DNA of 64,000 nt from CALOCV01 sp942491955 (GCA_942491955.1 CALOCV010000048.1:9965-73964), one strand, 5' to 3'; counted from the first letter of the stretch, positions 54,989 to 63,831 are shown. The notes: generated by a model not told the origin, from the sequence alone. Program-made: numbers and translations.

Positions 54989-55453
54989 TTATTCGCTTAA
55001 AGGTGGATTCTGACTCTTCCAATCGAGATAATTTTGTAAGATCACAATGGCAGAAACCGAATCAATAGCACGACTTCGCTTTTTTCTGGTTAAATTTTCT
55101 TCTCGCAAAACCCGTTCAGCCTGCACTGAAGAGAGTCTTTCATCCCAAGGAATGATGGGAATATCGATTTTTTTGCGCATCTTTTCAATAAAAAGCTCCA
55201 CTTCCTCGGTGATATGACTCCGTTTCCCACTCAAAAGCAAGGGGAGTCCAACAACCATGCAATCGACCAAACATCGATACTTTTCTTCGATTTCATGCAA
55301 TGTACCTACCACTTTCTCCACTGTTGCTTCCAAGCGTTTCTCTGCAAGCAATGTGGGAAGAGGGGTCGCTATGATAGAACGAGGATCGGATATCGCCATT
55401 CCTATCCGTGCTAATCCATAATCAATGGCGACAATGCGTTTCTCTTTTTTCAT
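54989..55453 (-). CDS. ruvX: RuvX/YqgF family Holliday junction resolvase-like protein
   Basis: 154 residues from MKKEKRIVAIDYG. RNase H-like fold with AIDYGLARIGMAISDPRS, VVGLPLLLSGKRS and IPWDERLSSVQAERVL, and the final DSVSAIVILQNYLD. It acts in 16S rRNA 5' processing or in resolving branched DNA. The start overlaps the end of pyrG by 4 bases, an order shared with Chlamydia (CT182-CT184). Confidence 0.93.
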   Translation of the reverse strand: MKKEKRIVAIDYGLARIGMAISDPRSIIATPLPTLLAEKRLEATVEKVVGTLHEIEEKYRCLVDCMVVGLPLLLSGKRSHITEEVELFIEKMRKKIDIPIIPWDERLSSVQAERVLREENLTRKKRSRAIDSVSAIVILQNYLDWKSQNPPLSE

Positions 55454-57066
55454 CTCTCTAGCATCGCTTTGGCAAAGGCTTGGAATAATGGGTGTGGATC
55501 TATCGGCTTGGAGATGAACTCGGGATGGAACTGGACCCCAACCATCCAAGGATGCCCTTTGATTTCGACGACTTCACAAAGAGGCCCCTTTTCATGGATG
55601 CCACTTGGAATCAATCCTTTGGATTCTAATGTCTCAAGATAGGCATTATTGAATTCCCATCGATGGCGATGGCGCTCAAAAATCGTATCCTTCCCATAAG
55701 CTTGATGGGCTTTGGTCCCCGAACGCAACGTGCAGGAATAGGCTCCCAAACGCATCGTACCACCGAGTTCTTTGATGTTTTTTTGTTCACTTAAAAGAGA
55801 TATCACAGGATGAGGTGTATCGGGATCGACTTCGGTGGAATTGGCCTTGTCTAGGTGCGCGACATTGCGAGCAAATTCGACAACCATTGCTTGCATCCCC
55901 ATACAGATGCCCAACAGGGGAATCCCCTTTTCGCGACAGTATTGAATCGCGCGGATCTTTCCCTCCCATCCTCGACGACCAAAGCCTCCAGGAATCAAGT
56001 AGCCATCGCAAGAGCCTAGAATGGTTTCGATCTTCGAATCAGGGGAAAGTTTGTCGGATTCAATGGGAACGAATTCCGCTGTGCATCCATGCGCAATAGC
56101 ACCGTGCGTCAACGCCTCATAGATGGATTTGTAGGCGTCTTGATGCTCGAGATATTTACCAACGATGCCTATGGAAAGCGTTTTTTTCGGATGCGAGAGG
56201 ATAGCGACTTGTTGCTTCCATCTGTCGAGATCGGGAGCTACATTGGGGAGGTGGAGCCATTCGCAAATCCGATGATCGAGTTGTTGTGCATGGAGACTTA
56301 AGGGAACGCTGTAAATGGAATGGGCCACATCAGGTTCATCAATGACATTGCTTTCATCGACATCACAATAAAGAGCGATTTTCTGTTTCACTTCATTAGG
56401 CAAAGAGGATTCACAACGGCAAAGGATCATGTCGGGAATGATGCCAATTTCACGTAGGATTTGTACCGAATGCTGTGATGGTTTCGTCTTCCACTCTTTA
56501 GCTGCTTTGAGAAAGGGGACATAGGTTAGGTGGATGTTGACACAATCCTGCCGTCGTGCATGCCGGTATTGTCGAATGGCTTCCAAAAAGGGGAGTGATT
56601 CAATATCTCCCGAGGTACCACCAATTTCAACAAGGACGATGTCGGGTTTTGGGTCTTGCTCCGTTACGGCGTCAATCCGCGCTTTGATCTCTTCTGTGAT
56701 ATGGGGAATGACTTGTACGGTCTGCCCCATATAATCTCCTTTCCGTTCTTTTTGGATCACAGCGTGATAGATTTGCCCTGAGGTAACATTCGAAAGGGCC
56801 GATATAGGAGCATCGGTAAAGCGAAAATAGTGCCCGAGGTCAAGGTCGGTTTCGGCGCCATCCTCCGTCACATAGACTTCTCCATGTTGATAGGGGTTCA
56901 TCGTTCCCGGGTCGACGTTGAGATAGGGATCGAGCTTGAGAAAAGCAATCCGAAAACCCTTTTTCTCTAAAAGCATCCCAATCGATGCAGCGGTTAACCC
57001 TTTCCCAAGTGAGGAGCAGACGCCGCCAGTGATAAAGAGGTATTTTGTTGGTGTTGCCATAGCCAT
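55450..57066 (-). CDS. pyrG: CTP synthase
   Basis: 538 residues. The N-terminal amidoligase domain opens with KYLFITGGVCSSLGKGLTAA. The C-terminal glutaminase carries the nucleophile in LLGICMGMQAMVVEFA and a His/Glu pair in GVQFHPEF. It converts UTP to CTP, the substrate of the KdsB encoded upstream. The start lies 73 bases inside kdsB in another frame. A second ATG two codons later (57060) is possible. Confidence 0.97.
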   Translation of the reverse strand: MAMATPTKYLFITGGVCSSLGKGLTAASIGMLLEKKGFRIAFLKLDPYLNVDPGTMNPYQHGEVYVTEDGAETDLDLGHYFRFTDAPISALSNVTSGQIYHAVIQKERKGDYMGQTVQVIPHITEEIKARIDAVTEQDPKPDIVLVEIGGTSGDIESLPFLEAIRQYRHARRQDCVNIHLTYVPFLKAAKEWKTKPSQHSVQILREIGIIPDMILCRCESSLPNEVKQKIALYCDVDESNVIDEPDVAHSIYSVPLSLHAQQLDHRICEWLHLPNVAPDLDRWKQQVAILSHPKKTLSIGIVGKYLEHQDAYKSIYEALTHGAIAHGCTAEFVPIESDKLSPDSKIETILGSCDGYLIPGGFGRRGWEGKIRAIQYCREKGIPLLGICMGMQAMVVEFARNVAHLDKANSTEVDPDTPHPVISLLSEQKNIKELGGTMRLGAYSCTLRSGTKAHQAYGKDTIFERHRHRWEFNNAYLETLESKGLIPSGIHEKGPLCEVVEIKGHPWMVGVQFHPEFISKPIDPHPLFQAFAKAMLER

Positions 57067-57809
57067 TTCTCCAAATAGTGCAAATCTTCAGGTGTGTCGA
57101 TACCAGGGGCCTGTTCTTCGACGAGTGTCACTCCAATGCGGTACCCGTGTTCTAAAATACGGAGTTGTTCGAGATCTTCTGCCTCTTGTAAAGGGGTCGA
57201 CGGTAAAGTGGGGTAGGAAAGCAAAAAATCCGTCTGGAAGGCATAGATGCCGATGTGATGGTGGTAAGGGGTATCGGAATCAAAAGCATCTGTATGCCCT
57301 CGAGGAATGCAAGCACGACTAAAATACAGAGCTTCACCTCGTTGGTTGATGACAACTTTAACAATAGACGGGTTGTTAGCGATCTCCTTCGAGCGGATAC
57401 GGGTTGCTGCTGTTGCCATAGAAAGTGAGGGATTGTCTTCCAAAGTCGTGATGAGCTGGTCGATGACATGGGGCGAAAGTACGGGTTCATCACCCTGGAT
57501 TACCACGACAACATCGGGACGCGGAGTAGGGGCAAGGTGTTCTACTGTCCATGCAACGCGTTCTGTTCCCGAGTCACAAGGAGGTGTAAAGACTGGATGG
57601 GCTCCAAAAGTCGTGACGTGATCGGCAATTTTTTCGTGATCTGTGGCAATAAGAAGATGATCGAGTCTTTTTGCTTGTTGTGCATTGTGATAGGTGTGAT
57701 GGATGATGGAGGTATTTCCCAAGGGGGCGAGGAGCTTGCCAGGAAACCGCTGGCTTTCATAACGAGCAGGAATGATGCCCCAAACAAGAGGACGTGGTTT
57801 AGATGTCAT
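56994..57809 (-). CDS. kdsB: 3-deoxy-manno-octulosonate cytidylyltransferase
   Basis: 271 residues from MTSKPRPLVWGIIPARYESQ. It activates KDO with CTP for lipopolysaccharide synthesis. Motifs: IPARYESQRFPGKLL, VVVIQGDEPVLSP, KVVINQRGEALYFSRACIP and GIYAFQTDFL, ending EEQAPGIDTPEDLHYLEKWL. The last 24 codons overlap the start of pyrG, and coupling of the two genes is sensible since CTP is the substrate. Confidence 0.95.
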   Translation of the reverse strand: MTSKPRPLVWGIIPARYESQRFPGKLLAPLGNTSIIHHTYHNAQQAKRLDHLLIATDHEKIADHVTTFGAHPVFTPPCDSGTERVAWTVEHLAPTPRPDVVVVIQGDEPVLSPHVIDQLITTLEDNPSLSMATAATRIRSKEIANNPSIVKVVINQRGEALYFSRACIPRGHTDAFDSDTPYHHHIGIYAFQTDFLLSYPTLPSTPLQEAEDLEQLRILEHGYRIGVTLVEEQAPGIDTPEDLHYLEKWLWQHQQNTSLSLAASAPHLGKG

Positions 57810-57860
57810 AAAAAAAGATTTGCATTGTTTTTTGCCTTTTTCTACTCTGTAAAAAAAAAC

Positions 57861-57890
57861 ATTATGCCTTTTAAAGTCATAAATTTGCAA
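57861..57890 (-). promoter_or_regulatory. Probable promoter of kdsB-pyrG-ruvX
   Basis: On the minus strand, TTGCAA, an 18-base spacer and CATAAT, about 50 bases before the kdsB ATG. Confidence 0.5.
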
Positions 57891-57894
57891 TGAT

Positions 57895-58860
57895 ATGGAC
57901 GAATTATTTGATGGTTTTCGTTATACAAATAGCAACCCTTATGCTGACCAACGCTCTTTGCGCGATGTTTTGCGGTGGTTAGCCTCTGGAAGAAAGGAGC
58001 GTTGGCCTCTCATTGCATCTCCACAATACGAAGGAGGGTGTGTCGAGCGGGTTGAGAAAAAGGAGCTTCGCGTTACCTTTGTTAACCATTCTACCCTTCT
58101 TATCCAAAAAGATGGCCTCAATATTCTAACCGATCCCATTTGGTCAGAGAGATGCAGTCCTTTCTCTTGGATGGGCCCAAGACGCGTCACTCCTCCAGGC
58201 ATTCCCTTCTATGCTCTTCCCCCGATCGATGTCGTCCTAGTAAGCCACAATCACTACGACCACATGGATCGAAATACATTGAAAGCCCTGTACCATCGAC
58301 ACCATCCCCAGTTTATTGTTTCTAAAGGGAATCGGAAGCGTTTGCTCTCTTGGGGTATTGAATCTATCGACGAGCTAGGATGGTGGGAAGAGAAAAAGAT
58401 CGCACCTAACGCCTCCATACAATGTGTTCCGGCTCAGCATTTTTCCAGGCGGGGTCTTTTTGATCGGAACCGCACTCTTTGGTGTGGTTTTGTGATCCAT
58501 GGAGAAAGCAAAAACACCTACTTTGCCGGAGATACGGGATACGGGGAGCATTTTCAAGAAATTTTAAAACGTTGTGGCCCTATTAACCTGGCTTGTCTGC
58601 CTATTGGTGCCTATCTCCCAAGATGGTTCATGCAAGGCATTCACATGGGTCCACAGGAGGCGGTACAAGCTCATATCGACCTAAAGACAGAGATTAGCAT
58701 CCCTATTCATTTCGGTACGTTCCAACTGAGTGATGAAACGGTAGATCAGCCCGTCCGCGAACTGCTCCGCGAGATGCAGAGAAGGGGGGTTCCTTTTGCG
58801 ACCTTTCCAATCCTAGGGCCGGGTGGTGTTTTTCAACTTAGCAATTGGAGTCAGGCCTGA
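57895..58860 (+). CDS. Metallo-beta-lactamase-fold hydrolase (NAPE-PLD/UlaG-like)
   Basis: 321 residues. LRVTFVNHSTLLIQKDGLNI and ILTDPIWSERCSPFSWMGPR are followed by VLVSHNHYDHMDRNTLKAL, the metal-binding HxHxDH. Further ligands lie in CVPAQHFSRR, YFAGDTGYGEHFQEI and IPIHFGTFQLS. This pattern is that of N-acyl-phosphatidylethanolamine phospholipase D-like enzymes, often lipid phosphodiesterases. The substrate here is unknown. No signal peptide. The stop codon lies within the 53-base palindrome that follows. Confidence 0.88.
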   Translation: MDELFDGFRYTNSNPYADQRSLRDVLRWLASGRKERWPLIASPQYEGGCVERVEKKELRVTFVNHSTLLIQKDGLNILTDPIWSERCSPFSWMGPRRVTPPGIPFYALPPIDVVLVSHNHYDHMDRNTLKALYHRHHPQFIVSKGNRKRLLSWGIESIDELGWWEEKKIAPNASIQCVPAQHFSRRGLFDRNRTLWCGFVIHGESKNTYFAGDTGYGEHFQEILKRCGPINLACLPIGAYLPRWFMQGIHMGPQEAVQAHIDLKTEISIPIHFGTFQLSDETVDQPVRELLREMQRRGVPFATFPILGPGGVFQLSNWSQA

Positions 58861-58902
58861 CATTCGGACATTTGAAACAAATGTCCGAATGTCAGGCCTG
58901 AC
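58850..58902. terminator. Perfect 25-bp stem palindrome between converging genes
   Basis: Arms beginning GTCAGGCCTGACATTCGGAC around an AAA loop. It contains the TGA of the upstream gene and ends 10 bases before the stop of sctP. There is no long T run, so it may terminate both transcripts by structure or be a small repeat element. Confidence 0.55.
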
Positions 58903-58911
58903 CCCAATTTT

Positions 58912-59781
58912 CTAACCATGTTGTTGAGAACCCTTGCCAGAGGAATCGCCCTCTTTCCCTTTATCTTCGCGGTGGCCTCGTTGGCCAAAATATTCGGATT
59001 GGGTTTCTGGGGGTTTCTCGATGTGAGGGGATGTTGTGATCATATGCAAGATATGCCCCTTTTGTTCCATTCCTAAGCGGAAAGCATTCATATTGAGATC
59101 AAGGAGGTTTTTTGCTTGTTGTGTGAGGTTTGTAAAAGAAAGGTTGAATTCTCCTCGGGCTGTTTCGAATGAGGTCAATGTCACCTGTACTCCTTGGAAG
59201 AGAGGAGGGTACTTGAGCGTAATGGTCGTATCGGTTTTTCCTTCTGCTTTTGTGACTTGTAGTGTTTCGGCTAGTTGTTGGAGAAGTTCTTTCAAATCGG
59301 AGACCGGTTTTGGAGCTTCTCGGAAGACGACACCTTCCGATGTTGTTTGCGATGGAATGGATTGAAAGGTGGATAGGTCGGGTTGCTCTTGGACAAAGAC
59401 GTGGCTTTCTTTCCATTTTTCTTCGGGTTCTTGGACGACGAATTCGGGTGTTGCATCGACTTCTTCCCCCTTTTCTTGAACAAGAGTTTCTTCGTTCATA
59501 GGGAGAGAATCTTTTGTTTGATGGACGACTTTTTCTCCTTTGTGTGCAATATCAAAAATCGAATCTTTTTTATTAGTATCTTTATCTTCTTCGACTTCAT
59601 ATTCGTCATCATCATCGCGATCATCGACGTGTTTGTGGGACTCTTTTCTCTCTTGTTTTTTCATGACGCGAAGAAAATCTCTTCGTGCATCAGGAGGTAG
59701 GTTTTTGACGCGTTTCTCGAGATCGGGAGGTATATACACCCCTTCACCCTGTTTGCTGGGTTCGATGTTTTTTGGATCCAT
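58912..59781 (-). CDS. sctP: Type III secretion needle-length/substrate-switch protein SctP (CdsP, CT671-like)
   Basis: 289 residues from MDPKNIEPSKQGEG, with AAGGAGG before the ATG. The first 180 residues are charged and disordered (DDRDDDDEYEVEEDKDTNKK). A C-terminal folded part (TDTTITLKYPPLFQGVQVTL, FETARGEFNLSFTNLTQQA) resembles the T3S4 domain of YscP/FliK proteins. The position after sctO and sctN is that of the Chlamydia CT669-CT671 cluster. The assignment rests mainly on gene order. Confidence 0.8.
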   Translation of the reverse strand: MDPKNIEPSKQGEGVYIPPDLEKRVKNLPPDARRDFLRVMKKQERKESHKHVDDRDDDDEYEVEEDKDTNKKDSIFDIAHKGEKVVHQTKDSLPMNEETLVQEKGEEVDATPEFVVQEPEEKWKESHVFVQEQPDLSTFQSIPSQTTSEGVVFREAPKPVSDLKELLQQLAETLQVTKAEGKTDTTITLKYPPLFQGVQVTLTSFETARGEFNLSFTNLTQQAKNLLDLNMNAFRLGMEQKGHILHMITTSPHIEKPPETQSEYFGQRGHREDKGKEGDSSGKGSQQHG

Positions 59782-59809
59782 AATCGCCTCCTTTGTGAGG
59801 GATAAAATA

Positions 59810-60304
59810 TTATTTTTGTCTTTTTCGAGCAAGGTAGGTCAAATTGCCGATTTCGTCGAGTTCTCGTCCCTCTTCGCGACGCTGTTCTTCTTTAGCAAGA
59901 GCGATCCAATCTTTTCGGTGGGTTTTCATTTTATCTACTTCAAGGCGTTTGAGGCGGAGGTGTTCTCGTGCTTCTTCTAGGGCTTGTTTGGCTTTCTCGA
60001 CCTGTTCCTTTTGCTCTTTTACCTTTTTTTCTTGCACTTGCAACTTCTCATCAACGACTTTGAGGTAGGCCTTCATTTGTTGGATTTTAGGACTTGTCGT
60101 CCCGTGGTCCATTTCATGGCGCAATTGTTCGAGTTTATCTTTTTGATGATGGAGAACTTTATCGCGTTCTTCTTCACATTGTTTGAGTTTGTTTTCCTCG
60201 GTTTCTAGGGCACTGCGTTTCTCTTGGACGATTTTCTCGGCTGCTTCGACGCGTCTTTGTTTTATTGCTAAGACATCTTCTAAAGGATATCGGGGTTCTG
60301 CCAT
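59810..60304 (-). CDS. sctO: Type III secretion central stalk protein SctO (CdsO, CT670-like)
   Basis: 164 residues, almost wholly coiled coil (VEAAEKIVQEKRSALETEEN, KEQKEQVEKAKQALEEAREH), starting YPLEDVLAIKQRR as in YscO/FliJ-like stalks that rotate inside the ATPase ring. GGAGAG precedes the ATG. It lies directly after the ATPase gene. Confidence 0.9.
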   Translation of the reverse strand: MAEPRYPLEDVLAIKQRRVEAAEKIVQEKRSALETEENKLKQCEEERDKVLHHQKDKLEQLRHEMDHGTTSPKIQQMKAYLKVVDEKLQVQEKKVKEQKEQVEKAKQALEEAREHLRLKRLEVDKMKTHRKDWIALAKEEQRREEGRELDEIGNLTYLARKRQK

Positions 60305-60319
60305 AGTCTCTCCATCGAT

Positions 60320-61636
60320 TTACCGGAACAAGGCGCGCAATAGGTGGTTGGTTTCATCCCAGGAGCATTGTTCATACATCTCCTGGCGCAAGAATTTGTT
60401 CACAGCATCGATATGATCGATAGCAAAATCTCCCATTCGATCGGAACCACGTTTGTATTCGCCGATTTTAATAAGAAGTTCGTTCTTATTGTAATTGGCC
60501 AGTACTTCACGTAGCTTCCCGACGAGTTGTAGATGCTCTTCGGTAACGATTTCTGGCATGACACGACTCACTGATTGGAGAATATCGATAGCGGGGTAGT
60601 GGTAGCGGTGGGCGAGTTCTCGAGAGAGGATGACGTGTCCGTCGAGAATGGAACGCACCTCATCAGCAACGGGTTCATTCATATCATCCCCAGCAACGAG
60701 GATGGTATAAAAAGCGGTGATCGATCCTTTTTCGGAGCGTCCTGTCCGTTCTAGTAGCTTGGGCAAGGTGGAGAAGACCGATGGGGTATATCCTGCTCGG
60801 GCAGGGGGTTCTCCAGCTGCTAGGCCGACTTCGCGGAGGGCTCGAGCAAAGCGAGTGATCGAGTCCATCATGAGGATGACCGATTTGCCTTGGTCGCGGA
60901 AATACTCTGCGATAGCAGTTCCTACATAGGCAGCATTGATACGCGCTTGCGAGGGTTCGTCAGATGTTGAGACGATGACAACGGATTTGGCTAACCCCTC
61001 TTCTCCTAAATCGCGTTCGATAAAGTCGCGCACTTCTCGTCCTCGTTCTCCGATGAGGCTAATGACATTGATATCGGCTGTTGCATTGCGCGCAATCATC
61101 CCAAGCAGAGTGGATTTTCCTCCTCCAGCGGCAGCAAAGATGCCGACGCGCTGTCCGATACCGGTGGTTAGGCATCCATCAATGGCACGAATGCCAACGG
61201 GGATGGGTTCATTGATCCGCTCTCTTTTTAATGCAGCAGGAGGAGATTGGAGAACGGGATAGTTTTCCGAGAGGTCGAGAGGACCCTTGGTTTCCGTATC
61301 CAGGGGTTCTCCAACGGCATTGAGCACTCTTCCAAGAATTTGAGGTCCTACGGGCACATGGAGGGGGAGGCGTGTCGGGACGACTTCAGAAGAGGGACCG
61401 ACACCGGTCATTTCTCCTAAAGGAGAGAGGAGAACCTCTTCCTTTGTGAACCCAACCACAATGGTACGAAGGGGGTCTCCTTCGCGTTTGACGAGACACA
61501 CTTCACCAATTTTTACTTGGGGCACAATCGCTTTGATCAGCATACCCACAATCTCGGTAATTCTTCCGTTGACTGTCGTTAGCTTAAGATCTTCGAGGCC
61601 ACCTAAAATTTTGTCAAAACGCTTACTTGTACCCAT
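60320..61636 (-). CDS. sctN: Type III secretion system ATPase SctN (CdsN)
   Basis: 438 residues, F1-ATPase-beta-like. GIFAAAGGGKSTLLGMIARN is the Walker A loop, GKSVILMMDSITRFARALRE contains Walker B, and LPKLLERTGRSEKGSITAFY matches the flagellar/T3S ATPase family. PPARAGYTPSVF is typical. It unfolds effectors and detaches chaperones at the base of the injectisome. AAGGAATT precedes the ATG. Full length. Confidence 0.97.
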   Translation of the reverse strand: MGTSKRFDKILGGLEDLKLTTVNGRITEIVGMLIKAIVPQVKIGEVCLVKREGDPLRTIVVGFTKEEVLLSPLGEMTGVGPSSEVVPTRLPLHVPVGPQILGRVLNAVGEPLDTETKGPLDLSENYPVLQSPPAALKRERINEPIPVGIRAIDGCLTTGIGQRVGIFAAAGGGKSTLLGMIARNATADINVISLIGERGREVRDFIERDLGEEGLAKSVVIVSTSDEPSQARINAAYVGTAIAEYFRDQGKSVILMMDSITRFARALREVGLAAGEPPARAGYTPSVFSTLPKLLERTGRSEKGSITAFYTILVAGDDMNEPVADEVRSILDGHVILSRELAHRYHYPAIDILQSVSRVMPEIVTEEHLQLVGKLREVLANYNKNELLIKIGEYKRGSDRMGDFAIDHIDAVNKFLRQEMYEQCSWDETNHLLRALFR

Positions 61637-61673
61637 AATTCCTTACGTTTTACTGATTTTGTACCAGAGACGA

Positions 61674-62369
61674 TTATACTTGGACGTTCATCAATGTTTT
61701 TGTCGATTCAAGAGCTTTGTTGAGAAGGCTTGTGAAGAATTCGAGCTCTTGTTGTACATAAGCGACTTTAATTTGTAGTGAGAGCATATTAGCGGGAGTA
61801 AATTCTTTCCCGGTTAATTGCATCTGCTCGATAGAATTCCCAATATTTTGTAACTGGTACTGGCTCCAAGTGAGGCCACCAATAAACCGTTGGACGGGAT
61901 TTAAGCCGGCGGGGGTTTCTGTTGGAGGGGTATACTCAACACCTGCTTTATTTAAAGCAATTTTTAAATTGTCATCGATATGAGACAACTTGTTATTGAG
62001 CAACCTCTGTACAGAGCCCTTGATCTTGAGATCGGGTGTTTGTAGTTGAATCTTTAGGTCTTCAATCTTCTTGATGACCTCTTCTGCTTGAAGACGGATT
62101 GCTTCTGGGGAAGAGGTAGCAAGAGACTCCATGCGTCCACTCATGTGGCGCACTTCATCCATTAGAGAGCGTTTTTCCGGAGCTTCTACGGTATTTACCC
62201 CTTTCTGTTCGATCGATGTTTTTTCTTGCATCACTTGATCGAACTTCTCTTTGTCTGGGGCAACCCGAGTCTCTGGCTGCATCTCTGTAGGATCAGCGAC
62301 TGGAGCCAACTTTTTTGGGCCGATCTTGTCAATCCCACCAATTTTGTCAAATCCTTGTGCATCAGACAT
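61674..62369 (-). CDS. Type III secretion inner rod-like protein (SctI candidate, CT668-like)
   Basis: 231 residues. A long N-terminal helical region (DEVRHMSGRMESLATSSPEA, AEEVIKKIEDLKIQLQ) is followed by a C-terminal segment FTPANMLSLQIKVAYVQQEL and FFTSLLNKALESTKTLMNVQ. The latter resembles the conserved C-terminus of YscI-type inner rods, which polymerise beneath the needle. It lies between the needle chaperone and ATPase genes, as CT668 does. It is much longer than typical SctI, so the assignment is tentative. Confidence 0.75.
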   Translation of the reverse strand: MSDAQGFDKIGGIDKIGPKKLAPVADPTEMQPETRVAPDKEKFDQVMQEKTSIEQKGVNTVEAPEKRSLMDEVRHMSGRMESLATSSPEAIRLQAEEVIKKIEDLKIQLQTPDLKIKGSVQRLLNNKLSHIDDNLKIALNKAGVEYTPPTETPAGLNPVQRFIGGLTWSQYQLQNIGNSIEQMQLTGKEFTPANMLSLQIKVAYVQQELEFFTSLLNKALESTKTLMNVQV

Positions 62370-62392
62370 GACAGATATTCCTTGTTAATAAG

Positions 62393-62848
62393 TTATTCCC
62401 CTTCTTCTCCTTTCGATGAAGAGACGAGAAAGGGAGGTTTTTCTTTTTTCTTTAGATCTTTTTCTGCCCAAACGAGAGAGAGTTCTCCGAGATCCTTGAT
62501 CGTAGGGTCCGTCGTCTTCTCGATGGTTTCTCGGATGATCTTCTCTCCTTTTTTCCGTTTTGTGCGGCTAAGAAGGTAGCAAATCCCCAAAAATGTTTGA
62601 GCAAGGTGGTTGTCAGGTTCAACGTCAATGACTTGTTGAAAGATTCTGACAGCCTCCTTGATCTCAAGTTTATTGAGATGAATGTATCCCAGCCCAATTT
62701 GAGGGGCTGTATTTTTCGGACTTATCGCTTGTGCTGCGTGAAAAATCCGAGTAGCACTCGTTTCATCGAGTTGCTTAACCGCTACAAACCCAGCTTCGAT
62801 AAGGAGAGCGAAGTCTTCACGGAATGCATCCATTTTTTCAGTTCCCAT
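62393..62848 (-). CDS. sctG: TPR chaperone of the needle subunit, SctG (CdsG, CT667-like)
   Basis: 151 residues, three TPR-like helical pairs (ALLIEAGFVAVKQLDETSAT, RIFHAAQAISPKNTAPQIGL, FQQVIDVEPDNHLAQTFLGI). In Chlamydia, CdsG and CdsE keep the needle protein CdsF soluble before secretion, and the three genes are adjacent here too. AAGGAAGG precedes the ATG. A CTTGCTGC/GCAGCAAG hairpin follows on the upstream side (62873-62893). Confidence 0.85.
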   Translation of the reverse strand: MGTEKMDAFREDFALLIEAGFVAVKQLDETSATRIFHAAQAISPKNTAPQIGLGYIHLNKLEIKEAVRIFQQVIDVEPDNHLAQTFLGICYLLSRTKRKKGEKIIRETIEKTTDPTIKDLGELSLVWAEKDLKKKEKPPFLVSSSKGEEGE

Positions 62849-62968
62849 TGCACCTTCCTTTGGCTATTCATGTTCTTGCTGCATGGAGCAGCAAGACTTG
62901 ATTGCTAGTTGAGCCTACGAAACGATGAGAAGATATCTGTAAATTAAGGGAAAACCCCTTAATGCAGA

Positions 62969-63230
62969 TTATCCTTTTACGTTTCGAGCCATCGATCCAA
63001 TGGCAGTATTGGATGCATTCACAACAGCGGTTGACATTTCAGAGAGTTGAGAAAGGTGATTCATCAACATCTGCATGTCGAACATGTCAGCGATACTGAC
63101 AGCACTTCGACGAGCTTTAATTTGCTCGAGTTTGGTCTTTGCACTAATGGTCGCATCATTAACCAGTTGGATCAAAAAAATCGACGCTAAATCCTGAGCG
63201 TACTCCTTGTCCTTGAAATGGAAAAGACAT
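62969..63230 (-). CDS. sctF: Type III secretion needle protein SctF (CdsF), frameshifted
   Basis: 86 residues after correction. The C-terminal ARRSAVSIADMFDMQMLMNH, LSQLSEMSTAVVNASNTAIG and SMARNVKG is the chlamydial needle signature. The true start is probably ATG 63230 (MSFPFQGQGVRSGFSVDF), which has GGAGG 8 bases upstream. The seven-A run at 63174-63180 then needs one base fewer to reach LIQLVNDATISAKTKLEQI. The longer frame starting at 63256 gives a basic N-terminus unlike needles. Flanked by its co-chaperone genes. Confidence 0.9.
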
Positions 63231-63396
63231 ATTACTTTCCTCCGACTTTTATTCATGTTTATGGATTAAAAGCCGAGTAGGGTTTTTCAGATCGTAGGGA
63301 AAGTCCATTTCCCGAAAAGGAAAAATTCCTTTTCTCTTCTGAAACGCTACGCACTTTACGTTAAGGTGATCTTCATTAAGATCGCCAAAAATTTGT

Positions 63397-63639
63397 TTAT
63401 TTTTTCGTTTTTACACGGGCCATTACTTTGAGTAATGAGGTATATCCATGAAGAAGAATGCCGAAAACATCAAATTCTTCCCTCATTTGGCCACTTCTTA
63501 AAATTTCTTTAATTTTTTGGATTCTTTTTTCGACCAATTCTTTATATTTTTGGTGATCGGTGGGGTTTTTTAGCTCTTTTTCGAGTTCAAAGGAAAATTC
63601 TTGAAATGGTTGTTTTTTCTGGTTCTCTAAACCAAACAT
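63397..63639 (-). CDS. sctE: Type III secretion needle co-chaperone SctE (CdsE, CT665-like)
   Basis: 80 residues, helical: MFGLENQKKQPFQEFSFELE, then KYKELVEKRIQKIKEILRSG and FDVFGILLHGYTSLLKVMAR. AGAGG lies 8 bases before the ATG. With sctG it is expected to cap the needle subunit. Two hairpins (about 63315-63336 and 63365-63388) separate it from sctF and could adjust relative expression. Confidence 0.85.
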   Translation of the reverse strand: MFGLENQKKQPFQEFSFELEKELKNPTDHQKYKELVEKRIQKIKEILRSGQMREEFDVFGILLHGYTSLLKVMARVKTKK

Positions 63640-63831
63640 AATCTACCTCTAAGTGGTGATAGAGATCGAGTTGAAAGGGCTCTATGACGTGAAATTGGCT
63701 CCAGAATTGGAGCAATGGACAGGAGTGACCATCCCTTGTCTAAGCTTATTATATCAATAACTAGAAATTTTTTCAACTCAATCGCTTTCTTTCCTCTGAA
63801 ATTGGAACTAAGGCGTTTACTTCACAACTTC

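Noticed and set aside
62969..63256. Start of the needle gene at 63256
   Set aside because: The N-terminus MNKSRRKVICLFHFKD is unlike needle proteins and has no ribosome site. ATG 63230 has GGAGG and gives the usual length after a one-base correction.
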